In this document: positions 1 to 8,699 of the stretch, one piece after another
Layout: the number at the start of each line of letters is the position of its first letter
Numbering within the stretch: position 1 is the first letter of the stretch
Assembly (NCBI GenBank): GCA_013152385.1
Contig: JAADGL010000029.1
Coordinates: 1-64,000, forward strand
Source: Acidobacteriota bacterium
GTDB taxonomy: Bacteria; Acidobacteriota; Holophagae; Thermotomaculales; Thermotomaculaceae
Direction: 5' to 3'
DNA length: 64,000 nt
Notes under the pieces: model-generated
Told to the model about the DNA's origin: nothing
The model's database searches: none
What the model saw: the letters and a program-made list of their open reading frames with translations, nothing else
Program-made: the position numbers and the translations under genes

Positions 1-1396
1 AAATGCCGGTTTTTTCCCGTTCTTTCTGTTCCAGCTCTCCCATTGCCGTCCGAACATTCCGGGCAAGCCCCCTGAGCCGGTCCAGTTCTTCTGAAACTCC
101 GGAGCGGATCATTCCCGGCCCTTTCAGCCTCGGTGCGTTTTCTTCCAGTACCGAATCCAGTTTCAGGAAAACCGGTTCCAGGTTATGAAGCCTGTTTGTG
201 AAAGTCGAAAACGGCGCATCTTTCAAAGAGTTCCGGAGAAGGGGAATTGCCGCCAGTCCCTGTTTTAAAATGACCAGTTCCGGTGGAGAGACGGTTCCCA
301 GTGTGGCCCGGGTGACAATCCGTTCCATATCTCCGATCATTGACAGGGTATTTTGAATTTCAGTCAGCTTTCTCGGAGTGTCCAGCAGCCATTCCACAAT
401 GGAAAGCCGGGTTTCAATTTCACGGATATCTTTCAGGGGAAACTGAATCCAGTCTGCCAGTTTGCGTTGTCCCATCGGGGTGAGGGTTGAATCCAGTGCC
501 CACAGAAGGCTGCCTTTCCGTTTTCCGGTTGCGGCAGATGCCAGGAGTTCGAGATTCTTCCGGGTTACCGGGTCTACGGTTAACTGGCGGCTCTCTTCAC
601 TGTACACCAGGCTTTTTACCGCGAAATTCCGGGTTTTGTAATTGTCTTCGAGATAATGGAAATATCCCCCGAGGGCCTGCAATGCGTGTTTTCTGCCTTT
701 AATACCGAACCCTGCCACTGTACCCACTTCAAACAGTTCCTGAATCCGTTCCACCGCAAATCGGCTGTCAAACGCGGTTTCTTCCAGCTCATTCAGGAGT
801 GGGGAGAAATTCCGGAAATCTGCCATCATTGAAGATGAAATTCTGCCGACAGGTGCCACGATTTCCCGGGGAGACAGAAGCTGAATTTTTCTGGAAAGTG
901 CCGCAGCGGGAATTTCCATCAGGCGGCATTCCCCTGTTGTGGGGTCGCCAAACACCAGCCCCGCCTTTTTGCCATCCGGGGAAACCGATAAGAGCCCGTG
1001 TCCGGAAGAATCTTCATCTGAATTTAAATGTGAGGTTGCCGGGGTCAGCACGGTGACCACTGCCCGTTTTACCACTCCTTTGGCCTTTTTCGGGTCTTCC
1101 ACCTGTTCGCAGATTGCTACCTTAAATCCGGCTTTCAAGAGTTTTGCCGCGTAATTTTCATACGCGTGCCAGGGTACCCCGCACATGGGCGCTTCGCCGA
1201 AAGTCCCCTTTCCGCGCTTTGTCAGCGCGATTTCCAGCACTTTTGACGCCTGTACCGCGTCTTCAAAAAACATCTCGTAAAAATCACCCATCCTGAAAAA
1301 GAGGATGTGGTCCGGATACTGTTCTTTTGCTTCCACAAACTGCCGCAGTGCCGGGGTGAGTCTGGTTTTGTCAATGGTCAATTCCCTGCTCCCCAT
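1..1396 (-). CDS. mutS: DNA mismatch repair protein MutS (3' end outside window)
   Basis: The protein recognises base mismatches and insertion-deletion loops and recruits MutL. Only the N-terminal ~465 residues are inside the window; the clamp remainder and the ATPase domain lie to the left of base 1. Translated from 1396 it begins MGSRELTIDKTRLTP, followed near residue 37 by MGDFYEMFFEDA, which carries the mismatch-reading Phe-x-Glu of the family, then the connector domain and the helical lever region (ALDSTLTPMGQRKLADW). The ATG at 1396 has no strong Shine-Dalgarno sequence; a TTG six codons later, preceded by GGAGCAGGG, is an alternative start. Divergent from the VIT/vWA gene. Confidence 0.93.
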   Translation of the reverse strand, partial: MGSRELTIDKTRLTPALRQFVEAKEQYPDHILFFRMGDFYEMFFEDAVQASKVLEIALTKRGKGTFGEAPMCGVPWHAYENYAAKLLKAGFKVAICEQVEDPKKAKGVVKRAVVTVLTPATSHLNSDEDSSGHGLLSVSPDGKKAGLVFGDPTTGECRLMEIPAAALSRKIQLLSPREIVAPVGRISSSMMADFRNFSPLLNELEETAFDSRFAVERIQELFEVGTVAGFGIKGRKHALQALGGYFHYLEDNYKTRNFAVKSLVYSEESRQLTVDPVTRKNLELLASAATGKRKGSLLWALDSTLTPMGQRKLADWIQFPLKDIREIETRLSIVEWLLDTPRKLTEIQNTLSMIGDMERIVTRATLGTVSPPELVILKQGLAAIPLLRNSLKDAPFSTFTNRLHNLEPVFLKLDSVLEENAPRLKGPGMIRSGVSEELDRLRGLARNVRTAMGELEQKEREKTGI

Positions 1397-1521
1397 GGTG
1401 TAATTCCAACTCAAACGGTGACGCAATTGTACCACAGAAGGCGGTGTTTCCCCCTGTTGAAATGAGAGGGGCACTGTGCCCGCACCACACCGGTTCCGGT
1501 TCTCCGGCCATGACGAAAATC

Positions 1522-1530
1522 TGGTATACT
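1522..1530 (+). promoter_or_regulatory. extended -10 promoter for the VIT/vWA gene
   Basis: TG at 1522-1523, one base, then TATACT at 1525-1530 forms an extended -10 element. No good -35 box is visible 17 bases upstream. The start codon lies 42 bases downstream with GGAGG in between. Confidence 0.45.
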
Positions 1531-1572
1531 TATTGCATTAAAAACCTGTGAGATAAATGAACGGAGGAAAAG

Positions 1573-3861
1573 ATGCGAAAAATTTTCATACTATTTCTGT
1601 TTTTGCCGGTGTTTCTGCCTGTGATGGCGGGGCAGCGGGAAACTCCCCCTGTTGACAAAACATTGTCCCCTTATTTTTTTGTGAAATCGGATAATCCGTC
1701 TGTGGACAGCCTGCCGTTGAAATCCACTTCCGCGAAAGTGGATATTGCCGGTGTAATTGCCGATGTGACGGTTACACAGGAATACCGGAATGTGGGGAAA
1801 GTGCCTCTGGAAGCTACGTACATTTTCCCGGCCTCCACCCGGGCGGCAGTGTATGGAATGAAAATGACGATAGGGAAACGGACACTGACGGCAAAAATTG
1901 AAGAACGCCGGAAAGCCCGGCAGGACTACGAACAGGCCAGAAACGAGGGGCGGAGCGCATCTCTTCTGGAACAGCAGCGGCCCAACGTTTTTCAGATGAG
2001 TGTCGCCAACATCATGCCCGGAGACACGGTCAAAGTTGAATTGAAATATACCGAACTGCTGGTTCCCACCGACGGGGTGTATCGTTTTGTTTATCCTACG
2101 GTTGTGGGGCCCCGGTATTCGGAAACACCGGACACGCCGGGGCAGAAAGACCAATGGGTCAAAAACCCCTACCTTCATCAGGGGGAGGCGCCTCCCTACA
2201 CCTTCGGGATTTCCGTGAATATTTCCTCTCCGATACCGGTTCAAGACGTGTTCAGCCCCAGCCACAAAGTTAATGTGGCATTTGACGGGCCGAAAACAGC
2301 AGCCATTCGTCTGGATAAAAGTGAAAAAAACGGCGGAAATCGTGATTTTATCCTCAACTATCGTTTGTCCGGGAAAAAAATCCAATCCGGGCTGATGCTG
2401 TACAGGGGAAAAGGTGAAAACTTTTTTCTTTTGATGGCGGAACCGCCGAAGCGGGTGAAACCGAAAATAATTCCCCCCCGGGATTATATATTTGTTATGG
2501 ATGTATCCGGGTCCATGCGGGGATTTCCCCTGAACATTTCCAAGACGCTGATAAAAAATCTGATTTCCTCTCTGAGGCCCACCGACACCTTTGATATTCT
2601 GCTGTTTTCAGGGGGGAGCCGCCTGCTGAGCCCGGAACCCCTTCCTGCCACAAAGGAAAATGTTCATAAAGCGGTTACCTTAATTGACAGCCTGAATGGA
2701 GGCGGAGGAACCCGGCTCCTTCCCGCTATGAGGCAGGCACTGGCACTGCCGATAAAAGACGGGGTGTCCCGGAGTATTGTGGTGGTGACTGACGGATATG
2801 TATCGGTGGAACAGGCAACCTTTCAACTGATTCGTAAAAACCTCAACCATGCCAACCTCTTTGCTTTTGGAATCGGAACATCTGTAAACCGGTATCTCAT
2901 CGAAGGAATGGCACGGGCCGGCCTGGGGGAACCCTTTGTGATTACAAGTCCCGGAAAAGCTCCGGCCATTGCTGAAAAATTCCGAAACTATATCCTTTCG
3001 CCGGTGCTGACGGACATTAAAGTGAACTTTAAGGGGTTTGATACCTACGACGTAGAACCGGCATCCATTCCCGACCTCTTTGCCGGGCGTCCGGTGGTGG
3101 TATTTGGCAAGTGGAAGGGAAAAGCGGCGGGGAAAGTTACGGTTACCGGTATTTCGGGGGAAGGGGCCTATAAAGCCGAATTTCCCGTGACATCCCGGCT
3201 GGAGAAGAAAGAAAATGCGCCACTTCGCTATCTCTGGGCCCGTACCCGGATCGCGGAACTGTCCGATTATGCCAAATTCAACGAATCTGAAATCAAGCCT
3301 GAAGTCACAAAACTGGGCTTGAAATATAACCTTATGACCGCCTATACATCCTTTGTTGCCATTGATACGAAAATCCGGAACAAAGACGGTAAACGGATTA
3401 CCGTAAAGCAGCCTCTGCCATTGCCTCAGGGTGTGGCCGATACAGCAGTGGGCGGCGGCAGATTTCAAAAATCACTGTCTATGTCCCGGCCGCAATATGC
3501 CGTTGGAATGGCCCCCCCCGCGCCCACCGGTGCCATTGCTCCCGGCAGGAGAAATCCGCAAATCGGAAACTTGGGAGTGATGCATGTGAAGGCTGTGGGA
3601 TTTTCACAGAACCGGGTTGCCCGGGCGCTGAAAAAGATGCAATCTCAGTTGATTCGCTGTTTGCAGCCCACCGGTACGCGGCAGGTTCATATTTCTGTCG
3701 CGGTTCACCTGAATCCGGACGGAAACCAGCTAATCTCTATCCGGGTCAGCGGGCTGTCGGCAGCCGCTGCTTTCAAGAAATGTGTTCAGCCTCAATTGTC
3801 GCAGCTTGTGCATCAGCTGAAGAAAAGCAGCGGCAGTTTTTCCTTTGACATTTTCCTGTAG
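1573..3861 (+). CDS. exported VIT and von Willebrand factor A domain protein
   Basis: This 762-residue protein has a Sec signal peptide (about residues 1-19, ending VMA-GQ). A VIT domain follows (about 40-180, with VTVTQEYRNVG and the typical Y-x-F-P segment), then a vWA domain (about 300-470) whose MIDAS begins D310-V-S-G-S314 and continues to a TDG motif. The last ~95 residues (FSQNRVARALKKMQSQLIRC onward) resemble the AgmX/PglI C-terminal domain seen in secreted myxobacterial proteins. The layout is like the sortase-target vWA proteins of marine bacteria, but no LPXTG-type anchor is present, so it is probably periplasmic or secreted. GGAGGAAAAG precedes the ATG. Function is inferred as metal-dependent protein binding; no partner gene adjoins it. 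Confidence 0.85.
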   Translation: MRKIFILFLFLPVFLPVMAGQRETPPVDKTLSPYFFVKSDNPSVDSLPLKSTSAKVDIAGVIADVTVTQEYRNVGKVPLEATYIFPASTRAAVYGMKMTIGKRTLTAKIEERRKARQDYEQARNEGRSASLLEQQRPNVFQMSVANIMPGDTVKVELKYTELLVPTDGVYRFVYPTVVGPRYSETPDTPGQKDQWVKNPYLHQGEAPPYTFGISVNISSPIPVQDVFSPSHKVNVAFDGPKTAAIRLDKSEKNGGNRDFILNYRLSGKKIQSGLMLYRGKGENFFLLMAEPPKRVKPKIIPPRDYIFVMDVSGSMRGFPLNISKTLIKNLISSLRPTDTFDILLFSGGSRLLSPEPLPATKENVHKAVTLIDSLNGGGGTRLLPAMRQALALPIKDGVSRSIVVVTDGYVSVEQATFQLIRKNLNHANLFAFGIGTSVNRYLIEGMARAGLGEPFVITSPGKAPAIAEKFRNYILSPVLTDIKVNFKGFDTYDVEPASIPDLFAGRPVVVFGKWKGKAAGKVTVTGISGEGAYKAEFPVTSRLEKKENAPLRYLWARTRIAELSDYAKFNESEIKPEVTKLGLKYNLMTAYTSFVAIDTKIRNKDGKRITVKQPLPLPQGVADTAVGGGRFQKSLSMSRPQYAVGMAPPAPTGAIAPGRRNPQIGNLGVMHVKAVGFSQNRVARALKKMQSQLIRCLQPTGTRQVHISVAVHLNPDGNQLISIRVSGLSAAAAFKKCVQPQLSQLVHQLKKSSGSFSFDIFL

Positions 3862-3872
3862 CGCATCCGGAT

Positions 3873-3908
3873 AAAAAAGCGGGGGGAGTTATTCTCCCCC
3901 CGCTTTTT
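3873..3908. terminator. bidirectional intrinsic terminator
   Basis: A 10-bp GC-rich stem (arm GCGGGGGGAG, 3879-3888, paired with 3894-3903) has a 5-base loop, with an A run before it and T5 after it. It separates the convergent VIT/vWA and tricorn-like genes and can serve both. Confidence 0.9.
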
Positions 3909-3958
3909 ATAAGTTTGCCCGATGTTTTCTGTTCGGACTCAATGTTCCTTCCCGGTTT

Positions 3959-6900
3959 TCACCGTGGCCGTATCGTGGTTTTCACTTTGGGGAAAACGGA
4001 TTTCGCGTTAATTTCACGGGTCAGGACTTCTATTGCCTTGTTCAGCTGGGCGTCTATGCCTTTTGCCAGGTCATTGGGGTTGTTTTGAACGATGATGTCG
4101 GGAATTGCTCCCCGGCTTTCCAGCTGATGTCCGTGAATGTCCCAGATTCCGATGAAAGTTTTACGGATGGAGCCGCCGTCAATGAGTTCGTGTTCATTCA
4201 CCGCAAGGACAAAGCCCAGTGTCTGAACGCCAATCAGTTTTCCAAGCCCCAGCACCTTGAACGCGTTGGGAAATACTTCGGCATCCGAGTAGGAATGTTC
4301 ATTACAGAGCACAACGACTTTGCCCCGGAAGATGTTCTGCGGCCGGGGCAAATCAATACCGTCCCGGATTCTTGTGATCTGGTACTGGCGCCGTTCCAGA
4401 TAATCAATGAGCTGGGGGTCAATTCCGCCGCCGCCGTTGAAACGGACGTCAAGAATCAGCCCTTCTTTGTCAAAATAGGCATGTATGGCGTTGAGGAAGG
4501 TGTTGAGCTGTGCCCCCATCATGTAGTTCAGGTGGATGTAGCCGATCCGGCCGTGTGATTTTTCTTCCACCAGTTTCCGGTTGTGTTCCACCCAGTTGAG
4601 GTAGCGCAGGCGGTATTCGGATGAGATGGGTTTTACTTTTACTTCCCATGCCCCTTTCACTTCCGGCTTGTCGTTGACTTTCAGAAAAACGGTTCTGCCG
4701 ACGGTATTGAGAAGGTACATGTGATAATCCACGTTGGTGTGAACAGTGGAACCGTCAATGGCAATCAGATAATTGCCTTGCTTGACTTTCTGCCAGGGAT
4801 GGCCCAGCGGTGCCTGGTATTCTTTGTAGAAGGGGTTTCCGGGATAAATTTTTTCGAATTTGTAGAAACCGGATTTATCAGGTGTCAGTTGAGCGCCGAT
4901 ACTGCCGATTGTAACCTTTTTCGGATGTGGCATGTCTCCGCCCCGGGCGCCCTGGTGGGATGCGTTGAGTTCTCCCACCAGCTGTACCAATACCCGGTTG
5001 ACATCGTTCCGGGTCTGGCAGTAATCAATCAGCTTTCCGTATTTCTTTTTCATTGCCGGCCAGTTGACTCCGTGAATATTCGGGTCATAGAAATTGTCCC
5101 GGATCAGGCGCCAGCTTTCGTTAAAAATCTGGTGCCATTCCGCTCTCCGGTCCAGGTGCATGGAAAGTTTTGCCAGTGAAATCCGGCCTTCTTTCCCTGC
5201 CGGCCGTCCGGCGGAAATAATCTGGAAACTGCTCTTTTTTGCCAGCAGTACTTTTTTCCCGTCGTGGGAAATGGCAAATCCCTGAATTCCTTTGGCGATG
5301 GGGGTCAGTTTCTCTTTTTCGATGTTGTACAGGTACAGGTTAAAGCCCCGGTTCCAGTCTATTTTCTTCCCTGCTTCCAGTTTTTTCTGCAGCGGCATGA
5401 AACCAATGTAAAGCCCTGCTTTTCCGGCTTTCAGATCCACATAACTGTATCCGGTAACCGGCAGCAGCTGAACCCGGTTCATAATACCGTCGAAATCAAT
5501 TTTGACAGTGACTTTCCCGTCTTTTTTCCCCTTGGCGGCTTTTTTGTCTTTCGGGTCTGTTTCTTTCTTATCTGTTTTTGCGGACTTGTCGGTATTTTTC
5601 TTTTCAACGACTTTTTCTTCGTCCCAGGGTTTTGCCAGCGGGTCTTTATCTTCCCGTGTCAGACTCATCATGGCAATCCGGGAGTTAGCGCCTTCCCGGT
5701 CGGTGACAAAGTACAGATATTTGCCGTCGGTGGAAAAGGCCGGATTGTGGTTTTGTTCAAAGGAACGGAACAGCAGGTGGTCTTTTCCTGCCGTCAGATT
5801 GTACACGTGGATTTCCGGTACCATGTTGCTGCCGAGGATGGTGTAGGCAATCCATGCGGAATCCGGTGACCAGGTATAGTCCATCTGGCCGTAACGTTTG
5901 GACCGGTTGACCAGGAATTCTTTTTTTGTTTTGGTGTTGTATACCCAAAGGGCAAAGTCGTTGCTCTGGTAGGACAGATATTTTCCGTCCGGCGACCACA
6001 TCAGATTTTTCAGAAAGTTGGTTTTATGGTGGGTCAGTTTCACCGGTGCGGTTTTTGCAAACTGGTCCACAAGGTAAATGTTGTCCGCGATGCCGTCCCG
6101 GTCGGAGATGAAGGCAATTTTGCCTCCGCCGGGAGACCAGACCGGCTCGGTGTCCCGGGCGGCGCAGTCAAATGTCAACTGCCGGATTTCCCCGTTTTTT
6201 GCCGGCGCGGAAAAAATTTCACCGCGGGCGGAGAAAACAGCCCGTTTACCGGTGGTGGAGATGTCATATGTATCGAGAAATTTCACCGGATTCACAAATT
6301 CGTAACCGGGGACAACATTCTGAACCGTGTCGGGAATCCGGATTTCAACGGTTTTCCCCGTTTGAATGTTGTAGGAATAGATACCGGCATTGCATTCAAA
6401 GACAATGCGTTTCCGGTCGGAGGAGAGGGAAGGCCATTGAACATTGTCTTTCTTGAAATTTGTGAGCCGAACCTGTTTTTTTGTTTTGAGGTTCATCCGG
6501 TACAGATTGGCCATTTTGCCTTTTTCCGAAACAAAATAAATATTGTTTCCCACCCACATGGGCCAGGATTCGTTGATGGGTGTGTTTGTGAGGTTGACAA
6601 ATTTCCCGCTCTTCTTCGTGTACATCCAGATATCGGTGTTGGCTGTGCCTTTGTACCGTTTCCACCACCAGAAATAAAGGGAATGGCGGTTCAGCACGTA
6701 GCCGTCGCCCTTGTCATTGAAACAGAGTGTCGAAGCCTGGTCCACCGGCAGCACTTCCGGCAGCCCGCCTTCCACGCTTACTTTGAAAATCCTGGCGAAA
6801 AACGGCGAAAAGGATGCAGCCCGGGACAGGAAATAAATTTCTTTTCCATTATTGGACCATTCCAGCATAGCGGCACCTTCCGGTTCAAAAGTCAGCTGGC

Positions 6901-7195
6901 GGACGGTTCCGCCTTCCGAGGGGATAATGTAAACATTGGGATTGCCGTTGAAATAGCTGGAAAATGCAATCCATTTCCCGTCCGGCGAGAACTTCGGATA
7001 CGCTTCGGTTCCCACCGCCTTGATAAGGCGAACAGGGTTGCTGCCATCCAGGTTGGCGGTAAACAAATCGTCCTGATAAATGAAACACACTTTTGTTGCC
7101 GATGCGTCCGGTGTCCGCATCAGGTGCATGATGTTTGCCGCCATTACCGATGCGGAAAGCAGCACCACACCCATTAAAACCCAAATTTTTTTCAT
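3959..7195 (-). CDS. tricorn-like S41 serine protease
   Basis: A 1078-residue exported homologue of tricorn protease, which trims oligopeptides. It starts with a signal peptide (MKKIWVLMGVVLLSASVMA). Two sets of WD/PD40-like beta-propeller repeats (FSPDGKWIAF, WSPDGKYLSY) fill roughly residues 25-530. A Lys/Asp-rich linker (about 545-575) follows, then a PDZ-like region and the C-terminal S41 core. Catalytic positions match the Thermoplasma enzyme closely: S746-H747 in NASH, nucleophile S970 before D971 in HSYSDAEVF, and E1026 in QLESRGAIPD. AGGAGG lies just upstream of the ATG. The signal peptide implies a periplasmic role, unlike the cytosolic archaeal enzyme. It stands alone between terminators and neighbours of unrelated function. 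Confidence 0.93.
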   Translation of the reverse strand: MKKIWVLMGVVLLSASVMAANIMHLMRTPDASATKVCFIYQDDLFTANLDGSNPVRLIKAVGTEAYPKFSPDGKWIAFSSYFNGNPNVYIIPSEGGTVRQLTFEPEGAAMLEWSNNGKEIYFLSRAASFSPFFARIFKVSVEGGLPEVLPVDQASTLCFNDKGDGYVLNRHSLYFWWWKRYKGTANTDIWMYTKKSGKFVNLTNTPINESWPMWVGNNIYFVSEKGKMANLYRMNLKTKKQVRLTNFKKDNVQWPSLSSDRKRIVFECNAGIYSYNIQTGKTVEIRIPDTVQNVVPGYEFVNPVKFLDTYDISTTGKRAVFSARGEIFSAPAKNGEIRQLTFDCAARDTEPVWSPGGGKIAFISDRDGIADNIYLVDQFAKTAPVKLTHHKTNFLKNLMWSPDGKYLSYQSNDFALWVYNTKTKKEFLVNRSKRYGQMDYTWSPDSAWIAYTILGSNMVPEIHVYNLTAGKDHLLFRSFEQNHNPAFSTDGKYLYFVTDREGANSRIAMMSLTREDKDPLAKPWDEEKVVEKKNTDKSAKTDKKETDPKDKKAAKGKKDGKVTVKIDFDGIMNRVQLLPVTGYSYVDLKAGKAGLYIGFMPLQKKLEAGKKIDWNRGFNLYLYNIEKEKLTPIAKGIQGFAISHDGKKVLLAKKSSFQIISAGRPAGKEGRISLAKLSMHLDRRAEWHQIFNESWRLIRDNFYDPNIHGVNWPAMKKKYGKLIDYCQTRNDVNRVLVQLVGELNASHQGARGGDMPHPKKVTIGSIGAQLTPDKSGFYKFEKIYPGNPFYKEYQAPLGHPWQKVKQGNYLIAIDGSTVHTNVDYHMYLLNTVGRTVFLKVNDKPEVKGAWEVKVKPISSEYRLRYLNWVEHNRKLVEEKSHGRIGYIHLNYMMGAQLNTFLNAIHAYFDKEGLILDVRFNGGGGIDPQLIDYLERRQYQITRIRDGIDLPRPQNIFRGKVVVLCNEHSYSDAEVFPNAFKVLGLGKLIGVQTLGFVLAVNEHELIDGGSIRKTFIGIWDIHGHQLESRGAIPDIIVQNNPNDLAKGIDAQLNKAIEVLTREINAKSVFPKVKTTIRPR

Positions 7196-7426
7196 GAAAG
7201 CCTCCTGAAATCACAAATCCAGACCATTTTACGGCGTTTTGGGCATGATTGTTCAGTTTTTTGTTCTTTTTTAAATAAAATTTGAATTTATTATAGAAAC
7301 AGGAAAATAAGAATGTAAAAGAGGCCGGACAATCCCATGCTGCTGTTATAACTTTATCAATAAAGCCGGGATTCTCCCTCCAATTGAGACAACAGCCGGT
7401 GATTTTTTCGAAATCAAACGGAGGCT

Positions 7427-8644
7427 TTACGGTTTCCGGCCTGCGGCGGGAGAAGAAAACATGGGTTTTGCCGCTGTATGAAAGATGAGAATCATCAGAA
7501 CAGCCAGCGGAAGATACGAAAACCAGAGCGGCATGGGGCCCAGTTTTTCGTAAACAAAACCGCCGATGGCGGGGCCGAGTACCAATGCGGTGGAAAAAGA
7601 CAGGGAATAGAGGCCCATGTAGCGGCCCCGGCGGTTTTCCCCGGCACGAAGTGCCACCATGGCGGAAAACTGCGGGAAGGACAGGATTTCTCCGGTGGTC
7701 CACAATACCACGGTGAAGGCTGCAAACAGCCCGGAGTGCCCGAAGGGGAGGATGGCAAAGCCGATGGCAAAAAACAGAATTCCGGCTGTTGCCATGCGGA
7801 GGGGCGGCACCGTTTGCAAACGGGTAATCACCGGCATTTCCACCGTCACACAAATCAGGGCATTGAGGGCGAAGAGCAGCCCGATGGCGCTTGCGTTAAG
7901 TCCGTAAACAGAATCCATGAACAGGGGATAGGTGCTGAGCAGCTGCATAAACATCATTCCGTAAACAACGATTACCGAAAGAAAAAACAGGAAAGGGAAA
8001 TCTTTTAATGGCGATTTGCCCCGGAGCGGGCTGCCGGTTTCACAAGCCTTTTTTCGGAACGGTTCATGATAAAAATAGAGTAAAACAACAGCGGCGGCAA
8101 GACAGGTCAAACCATCTGCCCAGAACAGGAACCGGTATCCTGCCAGCACCAGTACCCCGCCCACAGCCGGGCCGATGGTGGCCCCGATATTGATGGCCAG
8201 CCGGTTCAGTGAATATCCCCTTGTCAGTTGTTCCGGCGGGCAGGCATCTGCCACTGCAGCGGCATTTGCCGGGCGGAATGCCTCCGCAGCCACACCGATT
8301 CCCGCCATCATGGCCCGGATTCCGTTTATTGAATGAAGATGCCCCAGTGCGATGAATCCGAGACCGTTGAGAATCAGACTGGCAGCCTGAACTTTCTTGT
8401 GTCCCAGTCTGTCCGCGACAAATCCGCCCGCCACCGTACCGGCCATGCCGCCGATGCCGTAGAGGCTGATGGTAAGTGCCGCTTCTGCCGGAGATACCCC
8501 CAGTTTATTCACAAGATACAGTGCCATAAACACCAGTACCATTGAACCGCTGCGATTGATCAGCACCACCAGGGCCAGCATCCAGGATGCCCCCGGCAGC
8601 CCGCTGAATGATTGGATATACCGCTTCCACGTCTTTTGAATCAT
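7427..8644 (-). CDS. MFS transporter (DHA1-like)
   Basis: A 405-residue integral inner-membrane protein with about 12 hydrophobic segments. The loop between TM2 and TM3 carries the major-facilitator motif (GGFVADRLGHKKV). The N-terminal half resembles multidrug exporters of the MdtH/DHA1 type (SGSMVLVFMALYLVNKLGVSPAEAAL). The substrate cannot be read from the sequence. AGGAGGAG lies 13 bases before the ATG, a somewhat long spacing. It follows the gamma-glutamyltransferase gene on the same strand with a 55-base gap, so the two may be co-transcribed, but no functional link is evident. Confidence 0.88.
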   Translation of the reverse strand: MIQKTWKRYIQSFSGLPGASWMLALVVLINRSGSMVLVFMALYLVNKLGVSPAEAALTISLYGIGGMAGTVAGGFVADRLGHKKVQAASLILNGLGFIALGHLHSINGIRAMMAGIGVAAEAFRPANAAAVADACPPEQLTRGYSLNRLAINIGATIGPAVGGVLVLAGYRFLFWADGLTCLAAAVVLLYFYHEPFRKKACETGSPLRGKSPLKDFPFLFFLSVIVVYGMMFMQLLSTYPLFMDSVYGLNASAIGLLFALNALICVTVEMPVITRLQTVPPLRMATAGILFFAIGFAILPFGHSGLFAAFTVVLWTTGEILSFPQFSAMVALRAGENRRGRYMGLYSLSFSTALVLGPAIGGFVYEKLGPMPLWFSYLPLAVLMILIFHTAAKPMFSSPAAGRKP

Positions 8645-8699
8645 TCCGTTTATCTCTCCTCCTTCATTTCAACGGGAAAAAGCCGGTACGGTTTCGTTT

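Noticed and set aside
1591-2385. 264-codon minus-strand frame inside the VIT/vWA gene
   Set aside because: The opposite strand has signal peptide, VIT and MIDAS motifs; this frame has none.
6026-7177. 383-codon plus-strand open frame opposite the tricorn-like gene
   Set aside because: It is the complement of a strongly conserved gene; the translation shows no family motifs and low-complexity composition.
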